Positions 34,914 to 43,495 of a stretch of 64,000 nt of DNA are shown piece by piece; within the stretch, counting starts at the first letter, position 1; every line of letters begins with the position of its first letter. The notes beneath the pieces were generated by a model. The model worked only from the letters and a program-made list of their open reading frames with translations. It was not told the origin of the DNA and did not search any database. The stretch comes from Paenibacillus sp. ACRRY (GTDB taxonomy: Bacteria; Bacillota; Bacilli; Paenibacillales; Paenibacillaceae): contig NZ_JAKRNM010000013.1 in the NCBI RefSeq assembly GCF_022346995.1, positions 1 to 64,000 on the forward strand, written 5' to 3'. The position numbers were made by a program, and so were the translations under genes.

Positions 34914-34956
34914 ATAAAAAAATGTTCCTTCTCCCCTGGATGGGATTAGGAACATT
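34914..34956 (-). terminator. Terminator after cheW
   Basis: Perfect 9-bp stem (AATGTTCCT/AGGAACATT) with further pairing inside, then seven T on the minus strand. About 50 nt after the cheW stop at 35005. Confidence 0.88.
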
Positions 34957-35004
34957 AGGATTTTGTGCAGGGACTCGCCTGCCAATAAAATGACACCAAA
35001 TGAT

Positions 35005-35448
35005 TTATTCGCCTGAACTTGTCAGCATGCCCAACAATACATCCAGGTTCAAGATACCCGCCGTATGATCCGGGGCATGTCCGATCTCTTTGAATACACC
35101 AGTCATAAAACGCTTATGTTCTTCCGCAGGTTCCTCAAACCGATCGTAGGTCACCACAGAATCCACCGTGTCCACAATAAGAGGAACGAATCCTCCTTTG
35201 TACGGCACGACAATAATACGCGTAGAACCATCGTCCTCCCGATCCGGCATGCCCAGCAATACTCGAAGACTAACAACGGAAACCACCTTGCCGTACAAAG
35301 ACCCAAAGCCCCTGATCTCCGGGCTACCAAACGGAACAGTTGTCACAGGAATCATCCTGATAATTTCATGTACTTCCTCAATGCGAAGCGCGAAAAATTG
35401 ATCTCCAACCGTAAAATTAATGTATTGAACTTGAGCTTCCTCATTCAT
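35005..35448 (-). CDS. cheW: CheW-like chemotaxis coupling protein
   Basis: 147 aa from the ATG at 35448 (MNEEAQVQYINFTVGDQFFA), with GGGGA 5 nt upstream. The single CheW domain spans the whole protein: FALRIEEVHEIIRMIPVTTVP, GFGSLYGKVVSVVSLRVLLG and FVPLIVDTVDSVV. It would link chemoreceptors to CheA. It is divergent from the MCP gene, with 298 bp between starts. The intact motility cluster is elsewhere, so this may be a dedicated second CheW. Confidence 0.9.
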   Translation of the reverse strand: MNEEAQVQYINFTVGDQFFALRIEEVHEIIRMIPVTTVPFGSPEIRGFGSLYGKVVSVVSLRVLLGMPDREDDGSTRIIVVPYKGGFVPLIVDTVDSVVTYDRFEEPAEEHKRFMTGVFKEIGHAPDHTAGILNLDVLLGMLTSSGE

Positions 35449-35746
35449 AGTTGTCCCCATACCCTCTCACTTTTAAAGGTTACTTGGTGTATCGGCTATT
35501 TTCCACGAAATATTTAGAGCTTCATTTAAATTAACAAGCTGTTTCCTCCTTGCCAAACAACCAAAACGAGGATGCAAGAAGTCGTGAAGAGTTCTCTTTC
35601 ATCTGAAGAAATATGACTTTCTATCATATAGTTCATTTTTCCTATAATCACTCTATAAAAAACGCGAAAAATGTCGATATACACTATAAGTTCTTTTTGA
35701 ATCAATACTTGCTCTAACGATCATATCTTAAGAAAAGAGGAAAAAC

Positions 35747-37726
35747 ATGACGCTAAAAGCCAAAGTCATCGTCATCGTCACCGCTATTTGCATTTTGCTC
35801 GCAGCCCCACTAAGTTATATCGCCCTCCTCGTAATTGAAAAACAAGCTACGGAGTCTGTGGATAACCAACTGCAGAGTACGGTTCAATATGCTGCAGCCG
35901 AGGTCAATGGATGGGCCATAGCCCAAGCTAAAGTGATTGAGACACTCGGGAAGGTCATTGAAGATACAGTGCCTCTGAACGAGATCGGTATGGACCACCT
36001 CCAAGCATTCCAACTGCCATCCAATAAGGAGGATATCGCCACCATATATTTCGGGCTCGAGGACGGAACCTACATGGATGGAGCAGGCTTTATTCCTGAT
36101 GCGTCCTTCGACGCTCGCGAACGTCCCTGGTACGTGCAAACCAAAGCTTCTAATGAGCTTACATACAGTGATGCTTACGTGACCAAAGCCGGTGTACAGT
36201 CCATATTCATTGGGGTGCCTCTCCATGATGCAGAAGGGAATTTCCAAGGTGCAATCGCTGAAAATATTGCACTGGATTCCATCAAGGATGAGATTAACTC
36301 CATTCAGACGGAGAACGGATTCACCTTTTTGCTGGACCAGGCCGGTGTAGTGCTCTCCCACCCCAATCAGGAGTTGCTAAATACCCCACTTGCGGATCAA
36401 AGTGACTATACCGATATTGTGGGCACGATGCTTAAGGAGCCAAGCGGATTATCCGAATATACCTACAATAATGATCGCCAATTAATCTATTATGAGAAAA
36501 TTCCGAACACCAATTGGATTGTTGCCACATCCATTTCCAAGGCAGCTGCCCTGGCTGAGTTTACGAAGACAAGAACGTTGTATCTGGCCTTTATCGTTGT
36601 ATTTACTTTGACCTTGGCAGCTCTCGCTTATTTCTTTGCTTTAAAAACGATCAAGCCCCTGCTTGCCATGAAAAACAGTGCCAAGCAGCTGGCAGCCGGA
36701 GATCTTACCGTGCAAGTTGCCGTGAAGGGAAAAGACGAAATTGCACAACTGGGTTCGTCATTTAATGAAATGTCTGCTTCACTACGCAGTTTGATCAGAC
36801 AGGTCGATCAATCGGCACAGCAGGTTCAGGCCTCTTCCCAGACCATGTTCAAAGATGCTTCCGGCAGTAACGAAATTGCCGGGCAGATCTCGACAGTAAT
36901 CGAGGAGATTGCCAACGGTGCGGGAGAACAAGCTGAATCGATTCAAGCCGGAGCAGAAATGGTGTCCGGAATTAACGGAATCATTGATCAGATTACAGAC
37001 GAAGCCCGGCAGGCTTCCGAAACGATATTGGACGTTAATCACGCGATGGAGAGCGGCCAAAGTGCAATCGCTCGTCAGTCAGATCTATCCCAGGCAGGAC
37101 AGGAATCCACCAGTCGGGTCGAAACATCCAATGAGCTGCTGCTGAGCAAAATTGGTGAAATATCCGCCATTACAGGCAGTATTCAGAACATTGCAGCACA
37201 GACCAATCTGCTTGCTCTGAATGCATCCATTGAAGCTGCACGTGCAGGAGAACATGGCAGAGGATTCGCCGTTGTTGCCGGGGAAGTGCGTAAGCTTGCC
37301 GAACAATCTTCCCACTCCGTTGCTGAGATCGACCAGTTATTGAACGACCTGAATGCAGCAGGCCAGCAAAGCGCAGCCGAACTGGAGCAGTTCCGCCTGA
37401 ATAGCTCGGCTCAATCGGATTCCATGGCAGAAACATCAGCTTCCTTTGATCTGATTCGTGGGTCCGTAGATGAAATCATACACAAAATCAGCTCGATTAC
37501 TTCGGGTATGAATGAGATCAAAACAGGTGCTGCCCAAGTATCTGACGTGATTACAGGGCTCGCCGCTGTCGCTGAGGAGAGTGCTGCTTCTACCGAAGAA
37601 GCCGCATCTTCCACAATGGAACAATCCCTGTCGATCAGTAATATCTCGGGAGCAGCCAAGGCGTTATCCGATCATGCAGATCAATTGCTGCGTGAAGTCA
37701 GTCGTTTCAATACGGAAGATAAATAA
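35747..37726 (+). CDS. Methyl-accepting chemotaxis protein with dCache sensor
   Basis: 659 aa. N-terminal helix (about 5-28), an extracytoplasmic dCache_1 domain of about 250 residues (motifs ARERPWYVQTKASNELTYSD and LDQAGVVLSHPNQELLNTP), a second helix (about 281-303), HAMP, and a signalling domain with the hairpin tip NIAAQTNLLALNASIEAARA-GEHGRGFAVVAGEVRKLAEQ. AGAGGA precedes the ATG. dCache receptors sense amino acids, amines or organic acids directly; the ligand here is unknown. Divergent from cheW. Confidence 0.95.
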   Translation: MTLKAKVIVIVTAICILLAAPLSYIALLVIEKQATESVDNQLQSTVQYAAAEVNGWAIAQAKVIETLGKVIEDTVPLNEIGMDHLQAFQLPSNKEDIATIYFGLEDGTYMDGAGFIPDASFDARERPWYVQTKASNELTYSDAYVTKAGVQSIFIGVPLHDAEGNFQGAIAENIALDSIKDEINSIQTENGFTFLLDQAGVVLSHPNQELLNTPLADQSDYTDIVGTMLKEPSGLSEYTYNNDRQLIYYEKIPNTNWIVATSISKAAALAEFTKTRTLYLAFIVVFTLTLAALAYFFALKTIKPLLAMKNSAKQLAAGDLTVQVAVKGKDEIAQLGSSFNEMSASLRSLIRQVDQSAQQVQASSQTMFKDASGSNEIAGQISTVIEEIANGAGEQAESIQAGAEMVSGINGIIDQITDEARQASETILDVNHAMESGQSAIARQSDLSQAGQESTSRVETSNELLLSKIGEISAITGSIQNIAAQTNLLALNASIEAARAGEHGRGFAVVAGEVRKLAEQSSHSVAEIDQLLNDLNAAGQQSAAELEQFRLNSSAQSDSMAETSASFDLIRGSVDEIIHKISSITSGMNEIKTGAAQVSDVITGLAAVAEESAASTEEAASSTMEQSLSISNISGAAKALSDHADQLLREVSRFNTEDK

Positions 37727-37763
37727 GCTCGCTATATTAAGCTAACGAATGTAAACTACATCA

Positions 37764-37807
37764 AAAAGACCAGAGATTGGCTATATGCCAAATCTCTGGT
37801 CTTTTTT
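37764..37807 (+). terminator. Terminator of the MCP gene
   Basis: A long stem (AAAAGACCAGAGATT and AATCTCTGGTCTTTT, with an inner GGC/GCC pair) then a run of T. 38 nt after the stop; nearly symmetrical, so possibly bidirectional. Confidence 0.88.
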
Positions 37808-37818
37808 GCACGCGACAC

Positions 37819-37951
37819 TGTGGATAACTATCCATTTTGGTTAAAGAGCGTGAAATTAATGCGAAAAATATCAAGTTATACCCTATTTGTGGATAAGTTG
37901 TGCACATATTGCACACAGTTTGTGGATAAACAGGCGTAAGGATGTGGATAT
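37819..37951. promoter_or_regulatory. DnaA-box cluster I
   Basis: Three perfect DnaA boxes in one orientation (TGTGGATAA at 37819-37827, 37888-37896 and 37921-37929) and a fourth with one mismatch (TGTGGATAT, 37943-37951). Weaker copies continue to 38054 (TGTGGACAT, TGTGGATTG). All lie in the 37727-38071 gap between two convergent genes, where no promoter is needed. DnaA-box clusters outside oriC exist in B. subtilis and titrate DnaA or control genes. Confidence 0.6.
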
Positions 37952-38071
37952 ACAACAATTTGATGTGGACATGTTGTGTACTTGTTTGTAAATCTCACGT
38001 AAAACCTTAAACACTGACTTCATTTATCCCTTATTGTGGACACACTGTGGATTGCAGAAGTCTTTATCCAA

Positions 38072-39019
38072 TTAATTAACCAGTTCGCCTTGTCTCATGA
38101 TCAACTTGTCATCAATGTAGACATCAGGCTTCTGCACAACTGCATCGATATGCACTCCTGCCGCAATCGTCCCTCCAAATGTGTTGTTACTGCCAAAGGC
38201 AACGTGGATCGTTCCATACACCTTCTCATCTTCCAGAACAACCCCCGTAATTCGCGCCTTATTATTGGTGCCGATACCAAATTCACCGAGATAACGTCCA
38301 TCCCCTTCGCCAAGCATCGTCAGCAGCTGTTCTCCATCCGGACCCTCAGCCGAAACCAGCCGACCCTCTCCTACCTTCAAAATCATCGGTTCACGGAGTG
38401 CTCCAATTCCCGCAACCGATCCATCTACGACAATGCTGCCTTCACCTATTCCTTCAACCGGTGCAATGTAGGCCTCTCCTGAAGGTAAATTTCCCGATTC
38501 TCCAGGGTTCAAATACATCCCTGTACTGGGTACTCCGCTTCGATTCTTGATGGAGAAGGACAGACTATGCCCTTCCTTTTCAATCCGGACCTGGCTGCCC
38601 TCGGTTAATAATGCTGTTACCTTCTCGGTTAGTGCCTTCACCTGGGGATATTCCGCTGTAATGGCACCATTCATAAACATATCCTCTGTCATGCCAGGCA
38701 TGGTAGCGACTCTTGTACCTGATGCAGCAGCCTGTTTTCGGGCCTGTGTATGGGTTAAGGAGTATCTCGTCACACATACGGCTGCATCGGCTTGGATCAT
38801 GGCTTGTGCAATTGGTGCAGAGGGTTCCTCTCCGGATCTGCTGCGTTCCGCCATAATCATTAGCACGGATTCCGCTCCAAGTGCTTTCCCCGCTTCATAA
38901 ATGGATTCTGCAAGTTCCCTTTTGGCATCGTCTGCCACAACCACGAGATTCTCTCCCTCCCGTAGCCCCAGGCATTCGGTTAATACATTTTTACTGATTT
39001 CCACACGTTGCTGATTCAT
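38072..39019 (-). CDS. M29-like aminopeptidase family protein
   Basis: 315 aa. Resembles the short aminopeptidase T-like/M29-related proteins: KNVLTECLGLREGENLVVVAD at the start, an AMIQADAAVCVTRYSLTHT middle segment, and a C-terminal part rich in conserved Glu, His and Asp (GIGTNNKARITGVVLEDEKV and HVAFGSNNTFGG, then GVHIDAVV). Those match the metal-binding end of M29 peptidases. Peptidase activity is inferred. GGAGAG lies 9 nt before the ATG. Single gene. Confidence 0.75.
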   Translation of the reverse strand: MNQQRVEISKNVLTECLGLREGENLVVVADDAKRELAESIYEAGKALGAESVLMIMAERSRSGEEPSAPIAQAMIQADAAVCVTRYSLTHTQARKQAAASGTRVATMPGMTEDMFMNGAITAEYPQVKALTEKVTALLTEGSQVRIEKEGHSLSFSIKNRSGVPSTGMYLNPGESGNLPSGEAYIAPVEGIGEGSIVVDGSVAGIGALREPMILKVGEGRLVSAEGPDGEQLLTMLGEGDGRYLGEFGIGTNNKARITGVVLEDEKVYGTIHVAFGSNNTFGGTIAAGVHIDAVVQKPDVYIDDKLIMRQGELVN

Positions 39020-39135
39020 TTCACTAATCTCTCCTGTCTTTGGTAGAACCCTTTGTACTTGTACGTTTGAATGGATACTTTGAGCAATCTGTAGGGGGAA
39101 TAAGACACATTACCACCTAAAACTGAAATTTGAAA

Positions 39136-41106
39136 TCAATGTTTCGGTTCCGCCCATTTAGCGAGAATCGCTGCCGTTTCCTGATATTGAAAGACCGGAA
39201 AGTAGTGTCCGTAAGGGACATCGACTCGTTTACACTGTCGATTCATATCCTCAGGGTAGTGATATTCCGTATCTCCACTAGCCCATACCACCAATGCACT
39301 ATTGGCGAGGTCTGCCCGATTCCACGTGCTCCCCCCAGAAGTGGAGTTGCTGCCTTTTATTTTGCCGGAGTAAATCCATCGTAGCAAGTCGGCATGTGCT
39401 CCCGCTATTCGGGGGGACTGCAAACTGGACCTGATTCTTCCAGCCAGTGCAGATGCGGTAATGCTTCCTTCTGCTTGAGTGCTATGTGTGTTTAACATGT
39501 GCCCCCAGCTTTTTTCCGACCTTCGGCTAAGGAGGGTACGCATTACTCCTCTTGGCAAGCGGGAAATCCACCGCAGCATGTTTGGATTCGTATTGTGAGC
39601 AACGGGCTGAAGCAAGCCAAGACGGATATCCGTTCGTCCGCTGTGCTGCAACGCCGCGGATGCAATCGCAGCACCTATAGAATGGCCTACCAGCTTCATC
39701 GGACCTTCAAACTCGCCAATGGCTGCAAGCAGTTCATCCACCTGTCCATCAAAAGCCTCCTTCCCTTGGTGCACAGCCGAACGTCCGAACCCTGCCAGAT
39801 CGACGATCCAAACCGGATTTCCAGTCAGCTGATGGAGCTGCTCTCCCAAAGGAAGCATTTCATCCGCACAATTCAGCATTCCATGCACAATCAGCCACGG
39901 TTCACCTTCTCCCTTCCAGCCAAGCGCTGCCAAGTTCCCTATCCGGGTTCGGGTCCAACCGGAAGACAGATTTTCATAAGGTTGAAGGCTCAATCGATAA
40001 TCCAGATCCGCCGTAACTGAAGGAAGCTGCTCCCGGATATCGGGCCATGTTTGACCCATGCGTTTAAATAAATCTTCCGTCTCTTCCACATGCCATATTC
40101 TGTCTGTAATAAAGGAAACCGATTCCGCAGGGACACCGCTGATCCGCGCCCCTCCTGATCTCATTGCGAATTGCATCCAGGATAAGGGTACAGCCCATTT
40201 GGGCCTCGGCACATCCAGCTGATTCGCAAGAAGATGAAGAAGTTCCTTCATGTTGGGACTGGCTTCCTTACGTGCCAGAAGCGGATAGGTCCCGCCTGTT
40301 GGGACCGCCTCTTTGGTCAAGAAGACTAGCGTCCGCCCAACCACATCATTCTCCACTAGCGGTAACCAATAAGACGAACCTCCGGGTACAACCGGCATAA
40401 GCCTTTTTTGCATCGCCTGGATGAGTAGACCTATACCCCCTGTTTGCTCAGTCTCACCTGTGGGGCGCGGTCCAACGACTGTGCTTGGGTTTACAACGGA
40501 CAATGGATATTGATTTTTTTCAGCATGTTCACGGAGGTACAGATCGGCGTGGAACTTCATTTCTTCATATGCACTTTCATTCGGCGCCACTTTGCCAGTG
40601 GGTACGTTTTCTCCTTTCTCATTACGCAGGCCATAGGGACTCATGAATCCAACCACGTGGATGAAATGCTTCAGACCTCTTATCTGCTGAATCTCTTCAG
40701 CCAGCCCGGCAATCTCTCGCGCTCCATTCATGAATATCTGTTCCGCGACGCTGCGCTCCAAGGTGACGTCCATCGTTCCTCCAGCATGAATAATGACGTC
40801 TGCTTCCAGCACCCGCCTACGATCCGCTGCAGTAAGACCCAGTCCCTTCACCGACAAGTCTCCTTGCACAAAAGTAATTCTGCTGAAATCCGTTATTCCG
40901 TATGAAGTCAGGCCTTGTCTGGCTTTGGATTCAGAACGAACAAGCAGCAATAATTGTAGATCTTCATCGACCAGCTGCTTTACTGCCTCCTTGCCGATAA
41001 ATCCGGTGCTACCTGTCATAAAAATAATGGATTCAGCTCTTGAGTTCACCTTATGGGTATGCACCGGGTCATTTGCTTTTAAGTATGTAGAATTAACGTT
41101 CATCAT
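39136..41106 (-). CDS. Fusion of an extended SDR reductase with an alpha/beta hydrolase
   Basis: 656 aa. Residues about 25-370 are an extended SDR/thioester-reductase-like domain: nucleotide motif TGSTGFIG, HAGGTMDVT, and the catalytic Tyr-x3-Lys in SAYEEMKFHAD. Residues about 385-656 are an alpha/beta hydrolase: nucleophile elbow VGHSIGAA, acid VVWASGDTEYHY and His PYGHYFPV, so a complete triad. AGGAGGA precedes the ATG. The same 18-bp operator as in front of the tetR gene lies 14 bp upstream, so the neighbour probably controls it. Candidate role: reducing and hydrolysing an acyl or polyketide-like substrate, perhaps detoxification; this is inference. Confidence 0.88.
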   Translation of the reverse strand: MMNVNSTYLKANDPVHTHKVNSRAESIIFMTGSTGFIGKEAVKQLVDEDLQLLLLVRSESKARQGLTSYGITDFSRITFVQGDLSVKGLGLTAADRRRVLEADVIIHAGGTMDVTLERSVAEQIFMNGAREIAGLAEEIQQIRGLKHFIHVVGFMSPYGLRNEKGENVPTGKVAPNESAYEEMKFHADLYLREHAEKNQYPLSVVNPSTVVGPRPTGETEQTGGIGLLIQAMQKRLMPVVPGGSSYWLPLVENDVVGRTLVFLTKEAVPTGGTYPLLARKEASPNMKELLHLLANQLDVPRPKWAVPLSWMQFAMRSGGARISGVPAESVSFITDRIWHVEETEDLFKRMGQTWPDIREQLPSVTADLDYRLSLQPYENLSSGWTRTRIGNLAALGWKGEGEPWLIVHGMLNCADEMLPLGEQLHQLTGNPVWIVDLAGFGRSAVHQGKEAFDGQVDELLAAIGEFEGPMKLVGHSIGAAIASAALQHSGRTDIRLGLLQPVAHNTNPNMLRWISRLPRGVMRTLLSRRSEKSWGHMLNTHSTQAEGSITASALAGRIRSSLQSPRIAGAHADLLRWIYSGKIKGSNSTSGGSTWNRADLANSALVVWASGDTEYHYPEDMNRQCKRVDVPYGHYFPVFQYQETAAILAKWAEPKH

Positions 41107-41120
41107 TCATTCCTCCTAAT

Positions 41121-41138
41121 TAGAACTACATAGTACTA
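41121..41138. promoter_or_regulatory. TetR operator copy 1 (upstream of fusion gene)
   Basis: TAGAACTACATAGTACTA, an 18-bp imperfect palindrome differing by one base from the copy at 41788-41805. It lies between the tetR stop and the ribosome site of the fusion gene, where bound repressor would block its expression. Confidence 0.65.
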
Positions 41139-41163
41139 ATCAATTCCAAAAAAAGAGCTTCGC

Positions 41164-41784
41164 TTAACGAAGCATCTGACAAAATGTACGTGCGGATTGT
41201 TCTATAATCCCGGTATCCCGTGCAGTCTCAGCCAGAACCAGTGATCCTTCCAATGCTGCGACAAACAGTGAAGAAACCGACCCTGAATCCATGCCTTCAC
41301 GGAATTCTCCACTGTCCACTCCCTGCTGAAACAGCTTCTCGATCATGGGCTGCAATTCCCGGAAGAATCGGGAGATACTGGCCTTGACGTCAGGGGCACT
41401 CGCGGGTGTCTGCATATAGAGCGTTATAAAAGGACAACTGCCTTCGTAATTTCGCCCTTCAATCCCTGCCGACAACGTGGCTATAAACGAGTTAACGCGC
41501 TCTTCAACGCTTCTTTCCCGCTGACTGAGTAATATATAGACTTGTGACTCATACTGAGCGATCCAGTATTGCACCACTGCCTGAAGCAGTTCCTCCTTAT
41601 TTTTAAAATGATAATAAATATTGGACTTGGACACCCCACTCGCCCGCACGACTTCATCCATGCTGACATAGCTGTATCCCTGACGTAAAAATAACTGGGC
41701 TGCCACTTCGACCGCCTTGGTCCGGTTAACCGGATTGGCACTTCTCGGTTTGGCAGAACCCGAGCTTGGTGTTTGATTGGTCAT
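41164..41784 (-). CDS. TetR/AcrR-family regulator, probably leaderless and autoregulated
   Basis: 206 aa. The N-terminal helix-turn-helix is typical (VEVAAQLFLRQGYSYVSMDE, then ASGVSKSNIYYHFKNKEELL), followed by a TetR C-terminal ligand domain. There is no ribosome site: 7 nt before the ATG ends a -10, so the transcript should begin at or within a base or two of the start codon. No other ATG or TTG precedes the helix-turn-helix in frame. It lies upstream of and on the same strand as the reductase-hydrolase fusion, with matched operators before both genes. Confidence 0.9.
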   Translation of the reverse strand: MTNQTPSSGSAKPRSANPVNRTKAVEVAAQLFLRQGYSYVSMDEVVRASGVSKSNIYYHFKNKEELLQAVVQYWIAQYESQVYILLSQRERSVEERVNSFIATLSAGIEGRNYEGSCPFITLYMQTPASAPDVKASISRFFRELQPMIEKLFQQGVDSGEFREGMDSGSVSSLFVAALEGSLVLAETARDTGIIEQSARTFCQMLR

Positions 41785-41787
41785 ATA

Positions 41788-41805
41788 TAGAACTATATAG
41801 TACTA
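41788..41805. promoter_or_regulatory. TetR operator copy 2 (tetR promoter)
   Basis: TAGAACTATATAGTACTA: halves TAGAACTAT and TAGTACTAT (after complementing) match 8 of 9. It contains the -10 of the tetR promoter, so repressor binding would shut off its own gene. Confidence 0.7.
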
Positions 41806-41820
41806 AATACTTCGTTGCAA
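41792..41820 (-). promoter_or_regulatory. Promoter of the tetR gene
   Basis: On the minus strand -35 TTGCAA (41815-41820), a 17-nt spacer and -10 TATAGT (41792-41797). Seven nucleotides separate the -10 from the ATG at 41784, which places the expected start at the start codon. Confidence 0.6.
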
Positions 41821-41855
41821 GTTTTCTTTTTACAGAATAGGACACGAGCCATGAC

Positions 41856-42131
41856 TTATACACAGCTCTCATCCATATGTAGACACTTATGCACAGCGGA
41901 TATCCACATATAGTATTCAGAACTGGGTTAATGTTTCAGTTTAACGCTTCATAATCACTGTTATTATCCACAATTGAAATATAGATAGCCATTTTATCCT
42001 TTCAGGAGGGTTCTTAACATAAAAAATAGGCCAACCAGAACGATATTCTGGCTGACCTATTGATTGAGTCATTGTAGTTAAGATTGCTGAACAGGATTAG
42101 ATCGCCTGTGGATATTGTTATCTGTGGATAA
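41856..42131. promoter_or_regulatory. DnaA-box cluster II
   Basis: Four boxes on the plus strand: TTATACACA (41856-41864), TTATGCACA (41887-41895), ATATCCACA (41900-41908) and TTATCCACA (41964-41972). Two face the other way: TGTGGATAT (42107-42115) and TGTGGATAA (42123-42131). Four fit the consensus TTATNCACA and two have one mismatch. The 41785-42193 gap also holds the tetR promoter/operator and the terminator at 42021; no gene is seen. Confidence 0.6.
42021..42060 (-). terminator. Terminator of the sugar ABC operon
   Basis: ATAGGCCAACCAGAA pairs with TTCTGGCTGACCTAT (three mismatches or G-T pairs), then six T on the minus strand. It lies about 130 nt past the solute-binding gene. Confidence 0.8.
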
Positions 42132-42193
42132 CATTTGGTGATACTGGCCCACTTCCTGGGTTCAACTCACGCATAAACGTCATTTCGGGATTT

Positions 42194-43495
42194 TTACTTT
42201 TTCAGACTGTCCCAGTTTTGCTGCAAGGCATCAAGTAATCCTGCTTTATCCGATTTGCCTGCAACATATGCCTGGATGGTGCTGCCGTATTCCTGTGGAA
42301 CGCCTTCCGGGAAGCGGTTGAAGTTCCAGCTTAACGTTTTGTTTTCCTGACTGTACTTCATGATCTCTGTCGCCAGATCGCCCAGATCCTCTTCCGACGC
42401 CTGAATGGAGCTGAACGCCGGGATAAATTTGAACTCCTTGGTCATGTACTGTTTCCCGATATCCGATGTTACGAGCCATTCCAGGAATTCCTTCGCTTCT
42501 GGCTTCACTTGCGAGTTTTTGTTCACGACCCAATAGTTCGGTACGCCGACAAACAATTTGTCATTCGGTTCATTCGTAATTGGCATTGGCAGAATACCAA
42601 GATTCAGATCAGGGTTGATTCCATCAATCTGCACTTGAGTCCAGTTCCCTTGCTGCATCATCGCTGCTTCCCCACTTGCAAACAGGGTTACCTGTGTATT
42701 GTAGTCGGTAGTAAGCGGGTTTTTGTTGCTGTATTTCAGCGTTAAATCAAGCAGGTTCATCCAATCTGTGAACACTTGGTTGCCGGGAATTTTCTCTGTA
42801 CCTTCGTTCAGGCCTTGAATGAATTTTACCGGATCTGCCTGATTCGCAAATGCCACGTTTACGTTATGGTTACCGAGCACCCACCACTCCTGATATCCGT
42901 TCGAAAACGGTGTAATGCCGGCTGCCTGAAGTTTCTGAGCTGCCTGATCCAATTGTTCCAATGTTGTTGGAATTTCAGTAATGCCTGCCTTTTCAAAAAG
43001 GTCTTTGTTATAAATGAATCCGTAGCCTTCCAGTGCCAGCGGCTGTCCATAGAGTTTACCGTCTTTGGTCATTGGCTCTTTGGCTACCTCAAGCACGTCC
43101 TTCGTCCAAGCTTCACCTGACAGGTCTTCCAGATACTCAAGCCAAGTGTCCAGTTCGCGGTATCCGCCAACGTTGAAAATGTCCGGCTGTTCGCCTGCAG
43201 CAAACTTAGCTTTCAGTGCTGCACCGTAGTCACTGCCGCCACCAACCGTTTGAATGTCCAGCTTGATACCCGGATGTGAGGATTCATATTCCGCCTTAAG
43301 GCGGTTAAGCGCTTCCGCAATTTCAACTTTGAATTGAAAGATTTTAATGGTTTTGTCCCCTGCAGCAGCCTCTCCTCCGCCCGTTTGAGCATCGGTATTC
43401 ACCGGACTGCCGCTTTTGTCCCCGTTGCCACAACCTGCGAGCATTACCGAAAAAGCAATCAGCATGAGCAACGTCAACTTTGTCATTCTTTTCAT
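42194..43495 (-). CDS. Sugar ABC transporter solute-binding lipoprotein
   Basis: 433 aa, family 1 extracellular solute-binding protein. Lipoprotein signal with lipobox MLAGC, a Gly/Ala-rich linker to about residue 48, then an MBP-like fold (EYESSHPGIKLDIQTVGGG, FAAGEQPDIFNVGG, YGQPLALEGYGFIYNKDLFE and MMQQGNWTQVQ). It captures an oligosaccharide or sugar outside the membrane. AGGGAGAG precedes the ATG. Last gene of an operon in the order permease, permease, binding protein, with no ATPase; a shared MsmX-type ATPase is expected from elsewhere. Confidence 0.93.
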   Translation of the reverse strand: MKRMTKLTLLMLIAFSVMLAGCGNGDKSGSPVNTDAQTGGGEAAAGDKTIKIFQFKVEIAEALNRLKAEYESSHPGIKLDIQTVGGGSDYGAALKAKFAAGEQPDIFNVGGYRELDTWLEYLEDLSGEAWTKDVLEVAKEPMTKDGKLYGQPLALEGYGFIYNKDLFEKAGITEIPTTLEQLDQAAQKLQAAGITPFSNGYQEWWVLGNHNVNVAFANQADPVKFIQGLNEGTEKIPGNQVFTDWMNLLDLTLKYSNKNPLTTDYNTQVTLFASGEAAMMQQGNWTQVQIDGINPDLNLGILPMPITNEPNDKLFVGVPNYWVVNKNSQVKPEAKEFLEWLVTSDIGKQYMTKEFKFIPAFSSIQASEEDLGDLATEIMKYSQENKTLSWNFNRFPEGVPQEYGSTIQAYVAGKSDKAGLLDALQQNWDSLKK

